Of a stretch of 64,000 nucleotides of DNA, positions 24,833 to 38,522 are shown piece by piece. The stretch lies in contig JADWOT020000008.1 in assembly GCA_036345935.2 (NCBI GenBank), positions 10,329,554-10,393,553 of the forward strand. The letters are read 5' to 3'. Each line of letters starts with the position of its first letter. The stretch's first letter is position 1. A program made the position numbers and the translations under genes. The stretch is from Taenia hydatigena. Taxonomy: Eukaryota; Platyhelminthes; Cestoda; Cyclophyllidea; Taeniidae. The notes under the pieces were generated by a model. The model was given only the letters and a program-made list of their open reading frames with translations. It was not told the DNA's origin and did no database searches.

Positions 24833-27800
24833 TGCCAATCATCTTGCCATTCACTACTGCGATGTTCTGATAATTTGAGATTCCGACAGGTCACTGTTGC
24901 GCTCTTTATTTTCTATTGACCTATGAAAAACACCTACGCGAGTGCTTTTTGGATCCTTAAAAACAATAACTGTAGAGCTTTTTTCAGATCTACTTGTTTT
25001 CCATTTTGCAAGCAGATGTCTAAAAATGGATATTTTTGCCAGGGATTTTGGCTAAGTTAACTACTTATTTTAGGTTGCCTTATTGTTCCAAGTATCAGTG
25101 AACTGTTTGCCACTTTTAGCGAAGTCTGCCAGACTGTTCGTAAGCTTTAATTGGCTTTGACATCACTAATACCGATCCTCTTCACGTTTGATATAAACAA
25201 ATAAGCTGTTTACAGGTTGAAAGTCTTCAGTCGTGTGTTTGCTCTCAAAGGCAAAAATAGAACTTGTACAAATAAGAGAACAATGCATTAACATGACAGA
25301 TGTCTGTATTAAAAATCAGTTGATTGCATAATCATTAAGTTGCTCCAATTTTTTAATCCTCGTCTCATGGGAGTGGAGATTGGAGGCGTTCTGGTGTGCC
25401 ACATTTTCATCGATCAGCTAGGCTGCACGAACGTTATTTTGTGTGAATCATGGTCGTTATTTATCCTGTATTGAATCGCAACAACCAGCTAGCCAGCTTA
25501 AATGCTTGCTGACTCAGGACTAATTGAATCATTTGGAGGGATTTTTTTCATTCCGCAATGAAGTTTCTACCATATTCTCCTCTTGATCAAGGATTACATT
25601 CGTTGCCTTTCTCGTATCTTTACTTCTCCATTGCAGCGTCTATGGGACTTGAATGAGCAATGCATAGCAAATATAATAACCCGTGATTTGGCACTTGATA
25701 TGGGTTGGTACTTTCCTTTCTTTGTCTATATCTCTAAAACTTTTAAGAACCCATCGTTCAAATGTCTTTTTTGATGTAAAATAGCGTTATCACCCTTAAA
25801 ACCCACCATAGCTGAAGAGCATTAGACGGAGTCACCGATGGCTATTGAATTTATTACTGATTTGAGGACTGATCAAAATTAGGAGGGTGTGATTGTCCGC
25901 AAATTAAAAACATCCCATATCTCTTTGATTGTTTGCGAGTCAACCACTCCGTTCGAGATGCGATCGCCAGGGTTCAAGGGGGGTAATTGGGGTTTCACGC
26001 ACATGTGACCTTGCTGCAAAGGCGTAGAATATAAGTGAGAGTAGGTAACTTTAGTTAATTCAACTTACCTCCCTGATCTCTAGTAATGCGCGTGAGTTGT
26101 GTGGCTGTAGAACGTATTTTAAACCAAGGTAAAGTTCAAGGTGTATTGACATACAGTCATGTGTGATGAAAACACTGTTGGAAGCATATAAATAACGTTG
26201 CATTTATCTGCTTATTTAGATGACGCCCCAGCCGACGGTGTGGTTTAAACACTATTCAATTTTTCCAGTTTAAACTTACACGAATCGAGTGTGCAGTCAC
26301 CCAGCCATATCTACTTTCCTTGCTTCCAAGTATGGTTGTTTAAAAGAGACTGCGTGGTTCTTTAGTAACTAATACTTAACTATAAACTACTCCTTACCGT
26401 ATGGGAAACCACCGAATTCCCTTCGATAATGTCGTAAAACCAATTAGCAAAAGCTCTCATTAAAATAAAAAATCGACTTCAAACGTCACTTGAAATAAAT
26501 TGCTCAACATATTGTTACTTGACTACATGCTTATGAGTAATTCCAATGGCAGAAGTAATACCAACCAACCATATTCATAAAACTTCTGATGACATGAGGC
26601 ATGTTTTTAAAATACTTATTTGTCTTCAATATGCTGATAATGATACTTTAATTTCGTTTTGTCCTGTATTGCTGATGATAAAAAACGCATGGTTAATGTG
26701 TGCAACGCCCAGGACATTAACAGCCTAAACTAGGCCAAGAGAATATAGCTTGCTGATATGTTATGATAATAGCCCCACTTAAGTGAATCTACGAAACCGT
26801 ATTACCTTATTTATTGAAAAAATTGTCTCCACTGATCAAAATTGTCACCTGACTCCCATTTGTAGCCTATTGAACCACGCAAATTGGAGCCATAGGATCT
26901 GAACATCTTAAAATAATCCAAAAAAGGCGCGATCATCAAAATTGTCTAGTTCATCCATGTTTTGGCACTGCGTTTAACGCTTTTCGAAAGTCGCCTGTTA
27001 AAATTCGACCTTAGGTAGGCTAGTAGTACGCACACATGCGGATAAAGTCATGCCAGGTATTTTCTTGGTACTCCAATGACCAGTCATTAAACAACCGGTG
27101 GATGTTGTCAGTGCTTTCCTCTCTACTCGATGTATCATAGGGTATGACCAGATTCTTCAGCGGTATCAGTGGAGAGTATCGTGCAAGCAGTTGTGGTAGC
27201 TGATCCTTTAACCTTATAAACTAATGAACTAATCAATCTCGGTAAGCCAGTGAAGATAATCACTTGTTCCCACTCCTTCTACTATGCGCTTTGTTTTCGT
27301 GATATATAAATGCATCTTCCACTGCTTCATCCCAAACACATTTAAATTGGGACTTGGACTTTGTCTAAACTGCAAAATATATAAAGGAGCGTATTTTGCT
27401 TATGGATTTGTCGGCTCTTTCATCCCCTTAAGCATAAATAATGTGACTGTCTCCTTGCAGTTGTAAGTCCAAAACACAATTCTTTTTGATCCAGTTGAGG
27501 TAATTCGTATGCTCAAAGTTTTATGATCTGAGCATCATAAACTACATCTTTTTGCGGTGTGGATCACTGCTCTGTACTGCATATTTTAATTTTTCGTGCC
27601 GATTCTGAAAGTCACCATTATAATCGTTAAAGTTTCTGTATTTCATGCGTAAAAAGCTTTTATTATTAACGTGGATGAAAATGAACTTGTCCAAAAGGGG
27701 TCCAGCGAACCGAGTTCTCATTTCGTGCCAATTATCACCCATGAATTCAATAAAATGTGCTTTTTTTCAAATTTCGCACATCTTTTTATGAGCATTAGTT

Positions 27801-28060
27801 TCATGCGAATCTTTACTATAAAATAGTATTTAAATTGCTCCACAGAAAACTGCGTTTTCATGAGGACAAGTTGAAAATCACCAACAAGTACGCTGATACT
27901 CTTGGGAGAATAAAAAGGGAACGAATATCTAAATTGTACTGACCTCATCAATGAGGGTTCAAAATGGAAAATAAATTAGGGACATCATTTAAGGTCGTAA
28001 AAACCTTGAAAGAAAACCCACTCATCAGGCTCACTTACGCATGTAAAGCATTCACTTTGC
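24833..28060. other. Intergenic DNA downstream of the GPCR
   Basis: AT-rich. An ATTAAA at about 25.3 kb could be the receptor's poly(A) signal. A minus-strand open patch at 27020-27220 reads like protein and starts at a possible acceptor (see findings); it is not called as a gene. Other open frames at 27.28-27.95 kb are rich in Lys, Asn and Phe, as expected by chance in such DNA. Confidence 0.4.
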
Positions 28061-28461
28061 ATGACCAAGTTTGTAATCAACAGAATGGATCTACCAAGTA
28101 AGATTATTCTGGCTGTGATCACATTGATATTCTCCAAAATATCTTTAAGCTCTGACTATCATGGTGGCGGCATGAATGAGAACCGTGTCACGTTGAATGG
28201 TTTAGTTGGTCCTATTTTTACCATGGAATGGTGTAGTAGTTGTGGTGTATTTCCATTTCCTTGTTTTCATGCAACAAGTAAAACCATACTCTTTATAATG
28301 CGCCCAACAAGAGTACCGTTGCAAATTAACCTGCAGGAACAGTGAGTGTTATTTGTCAAGGCAACGGAAAAGAAATTATTCGACGTCTAGGCCAATATTT
28401 CCAGACACAAGCTTTGTTGGTAGATCGACTTACTATCTTTGGTTATTGCTTCAATAAATAA
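28061..28461 (+). CDS. Possible small secreted protein, two exons
   Basis: A Met-initiated frame opens at 28061 (alternative Met at 28085). Read through, it ends at 28345. If a 59-bp intron (28278-28336, donor GTAAAA, acceptor CCTGCAG) is removed, the phase-1 junction continues a second open stretch to a TAA at 28459-28461. The product is 113 residues. The N-terminus has a hydrophobic run (about residues 14-28, IILAVITLIF in the core) that fits a signal peptide, then WCSSC and three more single cysteines. An AATAAA at 28453-28458 overlaps the last codons, so the transcript would end almost directly after the stop. No family recognised. The donor is weak, and the unspliced frame is an alternative. 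Confidence 0.3.
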
Positions 28462-31400
28462 TATTTTCCTGAAATCTTAGTTAAACGAGGCATGTTTATG
28501 TGATGTCGGAAGGACCCATGGACTTCTGTAAAAAATTTACTTTGATCAAAAGATAGAGAGAAATATTGACTAGATAATATTTTCTGTAACTTAATAACAT
28601 GTCGTTTATGGATTATGACTTGACAATTTGAAGTGTGGGGTTACCGAAAAAATATTAGCAAGATGTGAACGATGCTGGATTATGAAAAATTGCCAATGCT
28701 TAAATAAGGAATGCGTATTCCGCCAACGTTATTTTAATTAATACCCTGGGAATAAAGTTACACCTAAAACCAACAAAATAAGCAGTGATTATGAGTCGTC
28801 TCGGACGATCTATGGTTACTATGGTAAATTTTACTGCAACGATTATGCAAAAATCTTGCATCCAAATCAACCTCATTGACGTATCAAATTTAAAGGAAAT
28901 TCAAAGGGCAGTTGCAGAACTAGCAGTAGCGGATTTAGGGAAGCATGTAAAGGATGCGCCATTTCTGGTCTACATGCAGGCCAAGTAGGCCTGTCAGGTG
29001 CGATGGGCGATAAGCAGACGAGGACGGTAGTTCAGCCTCAGCACAGTGTGACCCGAAGCGGACGCTACGTTTGACCGTCTTGCCAATAGCTACAAGTTTA
29101 TTATCTGATTTCCCCCGCTCTTTGATTCCAGCCTCGTTCGGCTTCACTCCACTCACCTTTTCATGTAATATAGGTTTCCGGTGGGGCTTTTTGTTCAACC
29201 TGTAGAGAAGGTTTTGTGTTTTCCAGCCATTTTTGCAAAACAAGGTCCTTTTTTAAACAATGTGTGCCGTATTTGAGTCATTTTCATGTTACCAATCATG
29301 TCTCATCAAATGAGCGTGTTGTGCAATTGAAATTCGTCTTTTGAATGTCGACAGGAAAGGAATCAAAAATGCATGATTGCATTTTAGACCCATCAATCTG
29401 CAATTGACTGAAATTTATAAAAAGAAATGCAAAAATCTCTCCAATTTGATAAATTTGTGTGCCTGGAACTAGACGTATTGCCATCTTCAGGCAAAAAAGA
29501 CTTCATGAGATGCCCCTTTTGTGCTCCTGGAAGGCGTGCTGAACGATTTGAAGGTCTTGCGTGACATTCCTATTTTAAAAAGTAGAAAAAATCATTTCTG
29601 CCTTTACGTAATTTTTGGTGCAATGCGATGCGCTCACATAATGCCATTCTCAGAGCCGAAGTCGAATAAACTCGGTAAGTAAAAATAACGAGTGGCAAAA
29701 CAGCGACTGTTGATAGTTTCAGGGGTATATTATACAACTATACTGTAGAAAAGGCAAAGTCTACTTAGGTTTTCATGTTTAAACATTTCTGGTAAAGCTG
29801 TACTTCTGATCTTTCTAAGCTACCTGCAACCTTGTTTTACCGTGTGCATTTGACGTATAAATGGATAGAATGATTGTGCATGTGTAGAGTTTAATCGCTA
29901 GCAAAGTGTGTACTTAAAACCTGCGAAATGATTTTAGAAGTCAGCAAGCCTCGTTAAAAGGCTTTTTAAGAGACGGAATAGCTTAGCTTGGAATACACGG
30001 TGTCTTGATATCATTTACATTTTCTACGGCAAGCAATATTTTGAGTTCGACATCCTGCATTTTTTGTGTTGAACGTTAAACGAGATTCGGACACACTGTT
30101 TTATGCCCTAAAGGCATTCTGAGTCTAGATAGAAATTAAGTTGAGTTCGCCTACGAAGACCGTAGGATTGAAAGCACGTTTTGACAGCTTTTCATATTGG
30201 TTACAGACTTTGTTGTCACATGTGTAAATTAACCAAATTCTCACACACAGTTCTAAAGGTTCCTAGCACAGTAGAATAACCACATTCTACATTTTTTACG
30301 ATGCCATAAGTGTGAAAAATGAAAATCCTTCATCTGTGCTAAAAATACGGAATGGAGCCGATTCTATTTATCTCGGTGAGGGTGTGGGGAAGCTGTTTTT
30401 CCTTGGGTTTTTAAAAAGTACTTAACAACTTTATTCGCCTGATTTCGACGTAAACCCCGTTCCTCCTCATACTTACCGTGAATTGTCAAGGTGGTTCATA
30501 CACATTAACATCGAATCACTTCTGGAGGTAATGCAGTAATTTTAAGCTATTGTTACAATGCCTGGCTTTAGTACCATTGGCATAAAAACCAAGCTACACT
30601 TTTGGCTATGCAGTAGTAAAAAATTTCTAAAAAGACAAGGTGGAAGTTGCTAGGGGATAAAGTACAAGCAATGATCTAAAAATCATTGAAAAACGGAGTG
30701 GATTATGGAGATGTATGATGCTTGGATGAGAGTGTTATTGGAGCTGGCATGCATGGTAATTACTAATAAGGAGCAAAACTGTTTCTTAGGAATAGAGTCA
30801 TCTAATTCTAAGTAAAAAGCAAGGATTTTGCATTAAAGAAGAAAATTCGATCAAATATACTGATACCGCCGTAAGCCTTTTCTATGGTAAGAAATCGTCG
30901 GGCAGTCTTGCTACAGGTCGAAAAACTGGTAGGCATTCATTGTTCATGCGACCTCCATTAACAACTCTATCCACCAAAAGATGGGTGGCGCCGTTTTATT
31001 GTGAAGCTTTCAGTTTGGATGTTAAGCATACCGCTGTTAGGACAAATAATTTGTTAATTAAAATTGCTCCTAAAATGATTTATCTTAACGAGATAAGAGT
31101 GTGGGAAGCTAAATCAAAGCAGATTATGTGAGAGAGTGTGTTAGGTCCACTTGATTTTATTCCCGTCGAAGAATTAAGTGTTAATGGACTCAGAAAATCT
31201 CACGGTCCTCCTACTCGGGTGCAGTGAAAAGTTCAGATGGATTATGGATGTTCTATTGTAAAAAGCACTTTCTGCTTCTTTTACTTTACCGTAAAGATGA
31301 CTGCCTTACCCCATAGAGCTTTGCTTTGTACAAACAATGTGAACCAGAATTCTCATTTACGGCCAGATAGTGTCAAAAATTGATAAAACGCTTTGCGTTC

Positions 31401-32860
31401 CCTTGTTTTTGGAGGCAATAGAAATTTGCTACTTTACTGCAATTTGGCATTACACTGACATTTGGATTGATTTAACAATTGGTAGATTTCTCATAGCATG
31501 CAGCAAATAGTTTGCTTCAAATTTCTTACAAGGTTTCTCTTTGTTCGAACCATTTTCGTAACTCCACCATCACAACTTAATAATTTTGGGTGTTGACATA
31601 CTATTCCGTTAACTTTAATTGCACTAAAACCGAATAAATTCCAATGTCAACGCCTTTTAACTCACGTTGCGCTGTTTACTTGCATGCTAACCCTGACGCA
31701 TTCGCTTGTCTACCATTAATCTACGGCTTCAACTTATAACCCCAAAAGGAGCACGTCCTAGATTGTTAAGATTCTACCACATAGTGGCTGCTTTGAGAGA
31801 CACGGTTCTTAATGCTATTTAATTTTGACTGATAGTGGACATCCTCGAACGCTGTTCAAAACTGTGAAGACAAAGGGAGATGTGTGGATAAATGTGATTT
31901 CTCTTTCTCACGACACCATGAACGCTATCCACCGCACTAAATTTACAAGCTCCGAAATGCTCACACTAAAGTAGATTCGACCTTTAAAATCATCATTTCT
32001 TTCAGGAACGTTAAATGAAGTCAAACACTTTAAGCCTTACAAGTGCCTCTCAGTTGTTTGATCTGCTGCAAATAAATGTAAGCTTTTACTTGTAGTAACT
32101 GAGAATTGAATGTGATTTAAAGTAGTATTGCTTAGTATTTGGATTCAGAACTTATTAAGTAAATCTTTAGGCAGAAAATCGCTATTCAGAGCGTAAACCC
32201 CACCACCAAATGCTTCCCGACCAAGTAATAAGTCTTGCATTACACTTTATTACCGGTAAGTATTTAGCCTTTAACTACTGAAACCCACTCATCTTTTGTG
32301 CCAGGATAAGGCTGGCGCATCTTGAAACTTGTAGAAAATAAACGCATATTTTCTACCGACTGATATATTTTTGACTCCCTCCGAAGCTACGCCCGTAACA
32401 CCTGGGGATAGCAGTTTATAGTGTTTATTTACATCATGAGTACTAAGCAACCTTGCCTAATTCAATAGAAATCATTGAAATGCTTCAATGGCATATAAGT
32501 TCATTTAACGTGCTTTTTTGCAGTAAAAAATGCATCGAAAAATAGGTCGGTACACCTTCTTTCTTAGTCATGGTTCTCTAAGGCATTGATGGCCTGCCAT
32601 AATATAAAATCAAAGTATTGCCGCTTTTCTTCAAACCCTATCAGCTGCCGTGATACAGAGCCCATGAAACCCTTCTGTGATTAATAATTTGGAGTTTTAA
32701 AACATATTAATCAATCAGGAGTTAAACTCATTTGCTAGTGCCATTTGGCCATTTCGAAATGACACTTTTCTTGAGTTTTCTCATGTTAAAATCAGATAAA
32801 TTATCCCCTTTCTACTATCTCTACTTCATAGTTTCGGTTTCATGAGGATCAAAGTTAACG
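28462..32860. other. Gene-poor DNA
   Basis: No gene recognised. A GC-richer block at about 28.98-29.15 kb is open on the minus strand for about 100 codons but shows no domain. The rest is AT-rich, with only short chance frames. Confidence 0.4.
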
Positions 32861-32957
32861 CATACGAGAAATGCCGCGGTTGAAGATGTGAAATTCTTGA
32901 AGTTTTAAGTTCAAGCATGGCTCGTAAATATAGCTTCTGTGCGAAGCAGATTAATTA
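32861..32957 (+). pseudogene. Possible decayed 18S rRNA fragment
   Basis: The stretch contains GTGAAATTCTTG, a universal small-subunit rRNA word. It is flanked in the expected order by weaker matches: a CATNCG/TGCGGCGTT-like lead-in before it, and an ACTNCTGCGAAAGCA-like stretch followed by TTAATT and ATCAAGAA words after it. Many substitutions and small indels separate it from a working rRNA. A chance match to a short conserved word is a real alternative. Confidence 0.25.
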
Positions 32958-35900
32958 AATTTCAAAGGAATCAAGAATGCCACTCTAAGGCTGATTCCTG
33001 CATCATAGCCCACCTTAAATATGAGATACCGAATGAGGAACTTGAGAAGGAAAAGCAAATTGTTTTGAATTTAATGTGGCAAGAAAACTTTACAACCATG
33101 TAAATCTTAAAGTATACGTGCAAAACTTTGCCATTAATTTGTTTTTAGGACCTTAATAGACCAGTAAATGTTATTCAGTAGCGTGCTTTGAATTCACATA
33201 CGCTAACGCTTTTCACTTTATGCTACAGTTTATTTATCTAACAGCTGGGTGCAAATTTTAATTTGAAGGAGGAAAATTGCATTCTATTTGCTTGTTGTAC
33301 AGCGTTTTTTGTCTCTACTGGGATAAAGACTTTCTGAGCTAGCAAGTAAGTAAATTGTGTTTATTTTTAGCCATTTACCTTTTTTGGATTGCGGTTATTT
33401 CCAAATGTTTTATTCCATTTGGCAGCAATCCCTAGGCTGGGAACTCAAGCCTAATGCAGCGGCAACTTGACATTAAAGTCTGTTAAAAATAATAATTCAG
33501 TAAGCTAATTTAGTCACTAGACTTCACTTAACGTTCACTGCGTCTGGGAATTCAACTTATGGACCAAGACAGCGAATTGTCTGTGTGTTCAACTTTGCCC
33601 CAACCAACTAAAAGGCGCGGAAATGCAATTCTGACATCTGTTCACAATACTCATGGAAAAGGGATTCCTCACATTTAATTGCTTCCCAAGTTTAAAATGT
33701 GACATCGTGAGCGATTAGGTAAATATCAGACTGCTGATCATCAACTTTGAACCATGATTTTCGGGTGGCCCTAAATCACTTGCGATTTATCACCAACTTC
33801 AACCATTCTTTTGGGAATTTCGCCCACATCTTTTAAGGGCACTCACTCAAGCACTTTATGCAAAATTTGTACAGAATTTATTGAATTTTGTCAGTCATAC
33901 TGTGAAGTAATTTGGTTTCGACGGTCATTAAGAATTCTTAAATTATGCAAGTTCTTCTCTACCACTTTGTACATTAGTTGCATAAGCTTTAGGAAATTCC
34001 TCAACTCTGAGAGGAGACGCCACTGATCTTGCTAGGATCTCGTTATCTGCTGCTGTGAGATGGAATAAACACGAAACAATTCTTTGATGTTATCATTTCC
34101 TCGTTGTCAAACGGCGACATTAAAGACTAATGCAACATAAAACAATCATTGAAAACAATGAACAACTAGTGAGTGTGGAGTTTGTAACATTACTCTTTCC
34201 TACATCGTTTACATGCTAGTGTAATAACCCTCAAGTTATGCCTTCGTTTTTAGTCTTAAATACAAAAGGACGAAAAGACCAATGGCATTGCCGGTTGTGG
34301 AATGACCCCGATCCCCCTTGAAGGGAAATACTTGAATACGGCGAGTACGTTTTCACACTTGCTCAAGCATTCTCAAGTGTACTAGTTGGAATGAAATAGT
34401 GCAAGAGTCTGCAACACTTGAGCATTCGTATTCCCATCTTTTACAAAAAATTAGCATTCAGCAGCACTAATTTTGCCTTGACTGAAGCATGAGATAAAGT
34501 GACTTTAATTTCTTGATTATCCTCAGGTCCAAATACACGATCAAGTAAATGCTCAATAACACTTTCTGACACAACTTGGCCTATTGAATTGATAAGGGAA
34601 AATAGATTATTGTCCCAAGTACTTTCTTTCGGAGTGGATTGGTGGATTAACTGCAGCGTCCTGTGCCGTAATAGGAGAAAGTAGCATAGCAGAAGGTACA
34701 GTACTGCCGTGCATGAGAGCTTTGGAGATAATAGCATATCCTAAAGGCCATGCCACAGTACAAGCTGCAAGGACCGATGCACCAGCCTTGTTAAAAACAG
34801 CTAAATGTGCTACCAAGCCGCTACATGCTATCACTAATAATGATTCACGTCACGTCACTTCATTTGTATTAGACTAACTCAGTACGCTTATTTTTCATCA
34901 CTCTCCTTAACGGATTTTTGTTCATTTAGGAAGAGAACATAAATCAAGATTTAGCTGACAGGTTTTGAGAGATAATGATCCTGTAATTGCTATTCGGTCT
35001 TAGTTACCTCGTCTAGTCAATTAACGTATACAGCATCTTTTCGAGCAAAAGTTGTCTGCTTCATCAGCATTAAAAAGCCCTTTCGCGAAATCCCTAATTC
35101 GATGCTAAGTAGTTTGTCATTTATATCTAGATATGACGCATTATTATTTGGCGAAGCAAAAACATGGGTTGGAGCTCCAGATATTTAGTTTGATGTTTAA
35201 AATGCATTCATTAAATAACAATTGTAAACTCCTTTTAAATAGAAGTAAGCTATTCCATGACCTAAGAAAGACGGTACCATCAGGACTTAATTTATTTTAA
35301 AGCCCGTTTTTGTACAAGAATAATCCACTTTAAAGGAGGGCGCAGGTTTCCAAATCTTTGATGGGATGTTGAGCTACTTTTAAGGAAATGAAACAAATCA
35401 TGGCCAATCGGATGGCCCTTTTTAATTAATAAAGCATAGTAACCTACCTTAGGTACCTTTTAATTTTAAACGAGAAATTTCACAATAAAATAGTGTCCGC
35501 GTATCTTAAAATTATTTGACAAAGAAGCGCACGTTATGATCAAAATAGTTTCAGTGGAGTGGTCATGCTAACGCATAAGTAACAAACCTTACGAACCTGG
35601 AAGAGAGACGAAACATGCTTATGGTACAGTTTTAAGCTAACATCGCTCATGAAAGAGAAAACCTGCAAGTTCAACAATATTGACACGTCCATAACCGTCC
35701 ACAATAAGTAACGCAAGATTGTATTACCTAGCTTGAAGGTCAGGATTTGAGCCTAAAAGTCGGTTTTAGCATTGCGCAGTTAGCCTCCGATTAAGGAAAT
35801 GCACCAAATTTAGTGCTGAAAGGTCATTAGAAAAGGACTGTTTCTTTTACTTGATGGCAACATGAACGCTTTCAATCAAGAGCTTTACCATTCGGGAAAT

Positions 35901-38522
35901 TTTAGAGGCATTTGGCGCTGTAGTGACAAAATGAGGCCTCCACGATAAACGTTTGTAGTTTTTATTGAGTCTGCGTGATTTAAACTTTTAGTGAGTAAAT
36001 AAAAACGTGCTCCTTACCATGTTTCGTTACTTGTTATTTTAGACGATGAAAAGTATTGCTCGTCTCAATCAGCGTTGTTTAAGAGATTTAATAGTGACTA
36101 CCTTATTTCAAAAGACAGGCAGAGCGTGAGGGCGCGGGGACACAAACGCGCTGGCAACCATTTGAAACAATACGTTTACCTAACGATCCTCCTCTCTTGT
36201 CGTCAATAAAGTTAACTAGCAGCCTACACTGTATGAAGTTCATTTTATTACGCGCTGAGCGTTACAACTTTGCAAACAGTTGTGACAGGTTATTCCCAAA
36301 CGTAGGGGACCTAAGCAAACACTTTTGTTGGAGCATCTTTGATGGGCATTACTGAGGCGAAATTGCACTTGTAGTCTATTCACGCCAAAAAAATAAGCGT
36401 TAGTGCTGTTCAAAATTAAAGATAATTGCCGTTCTGAGAAAACAATGTAAAATGCGCCGATTCGTACCAAACAAAAAAAACTATTACGCCTTGTTATAGC
36501 ATAAACCTTCACTAGAATGGTTCTGGATAATTTGTGAAATTAAGTCTGGTCCCGTAAAGTACATTTAGAAACCCTATCCAATGGGAGTATCGCATCTTTT
36601 GAGATTGCCCAATGCCCCTATCATCAATTGCGCATATTTTCTACAGAAGATGAATCGTAATTTAAACTTTTCCGATTTGGTACCGTAAGGCCTTTTAAAT
36701 ATTCGATTTCAGAAAAGTGAAATGTGTAGCAACAATGACGCAAACTGTTCGCTGAAATTTTCCCAATTTGAAATACAGTTCTCGTTGAAAATCCTTATTA
36801 TTCGCGACATCTGTCAATCCTTTTTAGAAATCACGTTTTAAGACTACCGTTCGTAGTTAAACTAAGAATAACCAGTGCAACTGACTCCACTCCAAAAGAT
36901 GAAATACGCCACTTGACCGCAATAAATTCAAATCATCCATCCATCCGTTCAAGCGAAAACAAAGCCGCTATCAAACTTCAGCAATAATGAGCTCCCTATC
37001 CACGCAAATGTGGTTTCCTCTGCCACAAAAGGCATTTGAAGGGTCATGTGCCAATCGCATTATTCCTAGATCGTGGCCACACGCGAGCTAATCGCGTGCG
37101 GCGGAAACAAAGCGCAGGTGTCTGATGAAAGGCTGTGAGTACTTCAAACCTTCTCCATCTCCTGTCATAGATGTGATACCTTTTAACTAAAGAAAAATAG
37201 ACCAACCTCCATGGTCTACAATCCATTTTGTCCATATTATTGCGTGAGTATCGTCAATATACCCTCCACACATCAATAAATTTGTCCAGGTTCGTACTTG
37301 AAAAAAAAATTTTTTTCTCACACGGCGAGATTCCCCATGGGAAACCTAAAATTCAAAGTGAGCTCCCTTTCGAGCATCAATTTCATTTTTGTGAAGGCAT
37401 AAAAAAGCTCTTGGAAACATTGCGCTTTACACATACTGAGGAGTGAATGATGGCATCGGATTCTACAAACTAGCAGACGGCAAAAACGTGCCTAAGTATT
37501 TTCGTAATTTGTTGACCGCAGCCTTTTAAATCAAATATTTTCCTTTGTAATAAGCAAGTGACCCGAGTACGGTAGTTTTATGCTGTAGACTGCAATGATT
37601 GATCAAAATCTGTACTGGAAACTATAGTTTATGGTATCTGGTTGCTGCAACAGATGTACCATGAAGATAATTTTTCATTCAGCCAGTCAGCAAGTAAAGA
37701 GATAGCCACCCCATCCAACAAATCCATTTGGAGTTATATATTTATCATGTTTTGTCCATAGCCTTTACAAACTGCTACATCAGACAATGAAAAATCGAGA
37801 TTCTTCTTGCTTGGACTGCTGTGCGTAGGGAAACTAAAAAACCACCATGTTTTAAACCTGTTGAAAAAAATATCACTTCATCCATATTTTGGAATGGATT
37901 ACATTTCAAGATAATTTTGAATTAGAAGTACACAATTACGCCAATCAAAACTTATTTGTGGAGCGCTGAGATGCGTACCTGGCTTGAAATAGCAGTTTAT
38001 GGTGAAAATAAAGGCTTGGAGTTGTTGTTACTAAGATGGCATAAGGTCACGAAAGTTTGCTTAAAAAGCTTAAATAATTTCGCTTTTACCGCAAAGATGC
38101 TAGTTAATTGTCGAAATCCCTATCACATCATTTCAGAAAAGGAGGGTATTTGTACCTTGAAGCTCAATACAGCATGACCCTGAGCGTCTACTTTTCCAGC
38201 AGTACGGCTTTCTGATACTATTCGTCGAGTTATAGCCACCCTACAACATGCTACTTCGTCACATCTAGCTCACAGCGTTCACCAAATGAAATTTATAGCT
38301 ACTTCAAAATATGTTACTTTTGATGTACACGGCGTGATATTCTTTTTCTAACCCGTCCTAATCCGTTTTCAAATCAGGCAGAACCAATGAGCTAATTGCG
38401 GTGGATAGTACAACAGTAGTGCGGTATCCTCACCCCCACGAGTAGAGGGCAAATTTTGGCACAGGCATACGTGTCTCCGTAAATTATTCGCATACGGAGA
38501 GTCTGTGCAGTGCTATGGCTAG
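32958..38522. other. Gene-poor DNA
   Basis: AT-rich with no supportable gene. A 230-bp block at about 34.61-34.86 kb is unusually open on both strands and a little GC-richer, which suggests an old repeat or coding relic. An A9T7 tract lies at 37301-37316. Confidence 0.4.

Noticed and set aside
28085..28345. Selenoprotein T-like protein (signal peptide, Gly-Pro, then WCSSCG)
   Set aside because: Only the CxxC neighbourhood resembles that family. None of the conserved downstream segments appear in any nearby frame.
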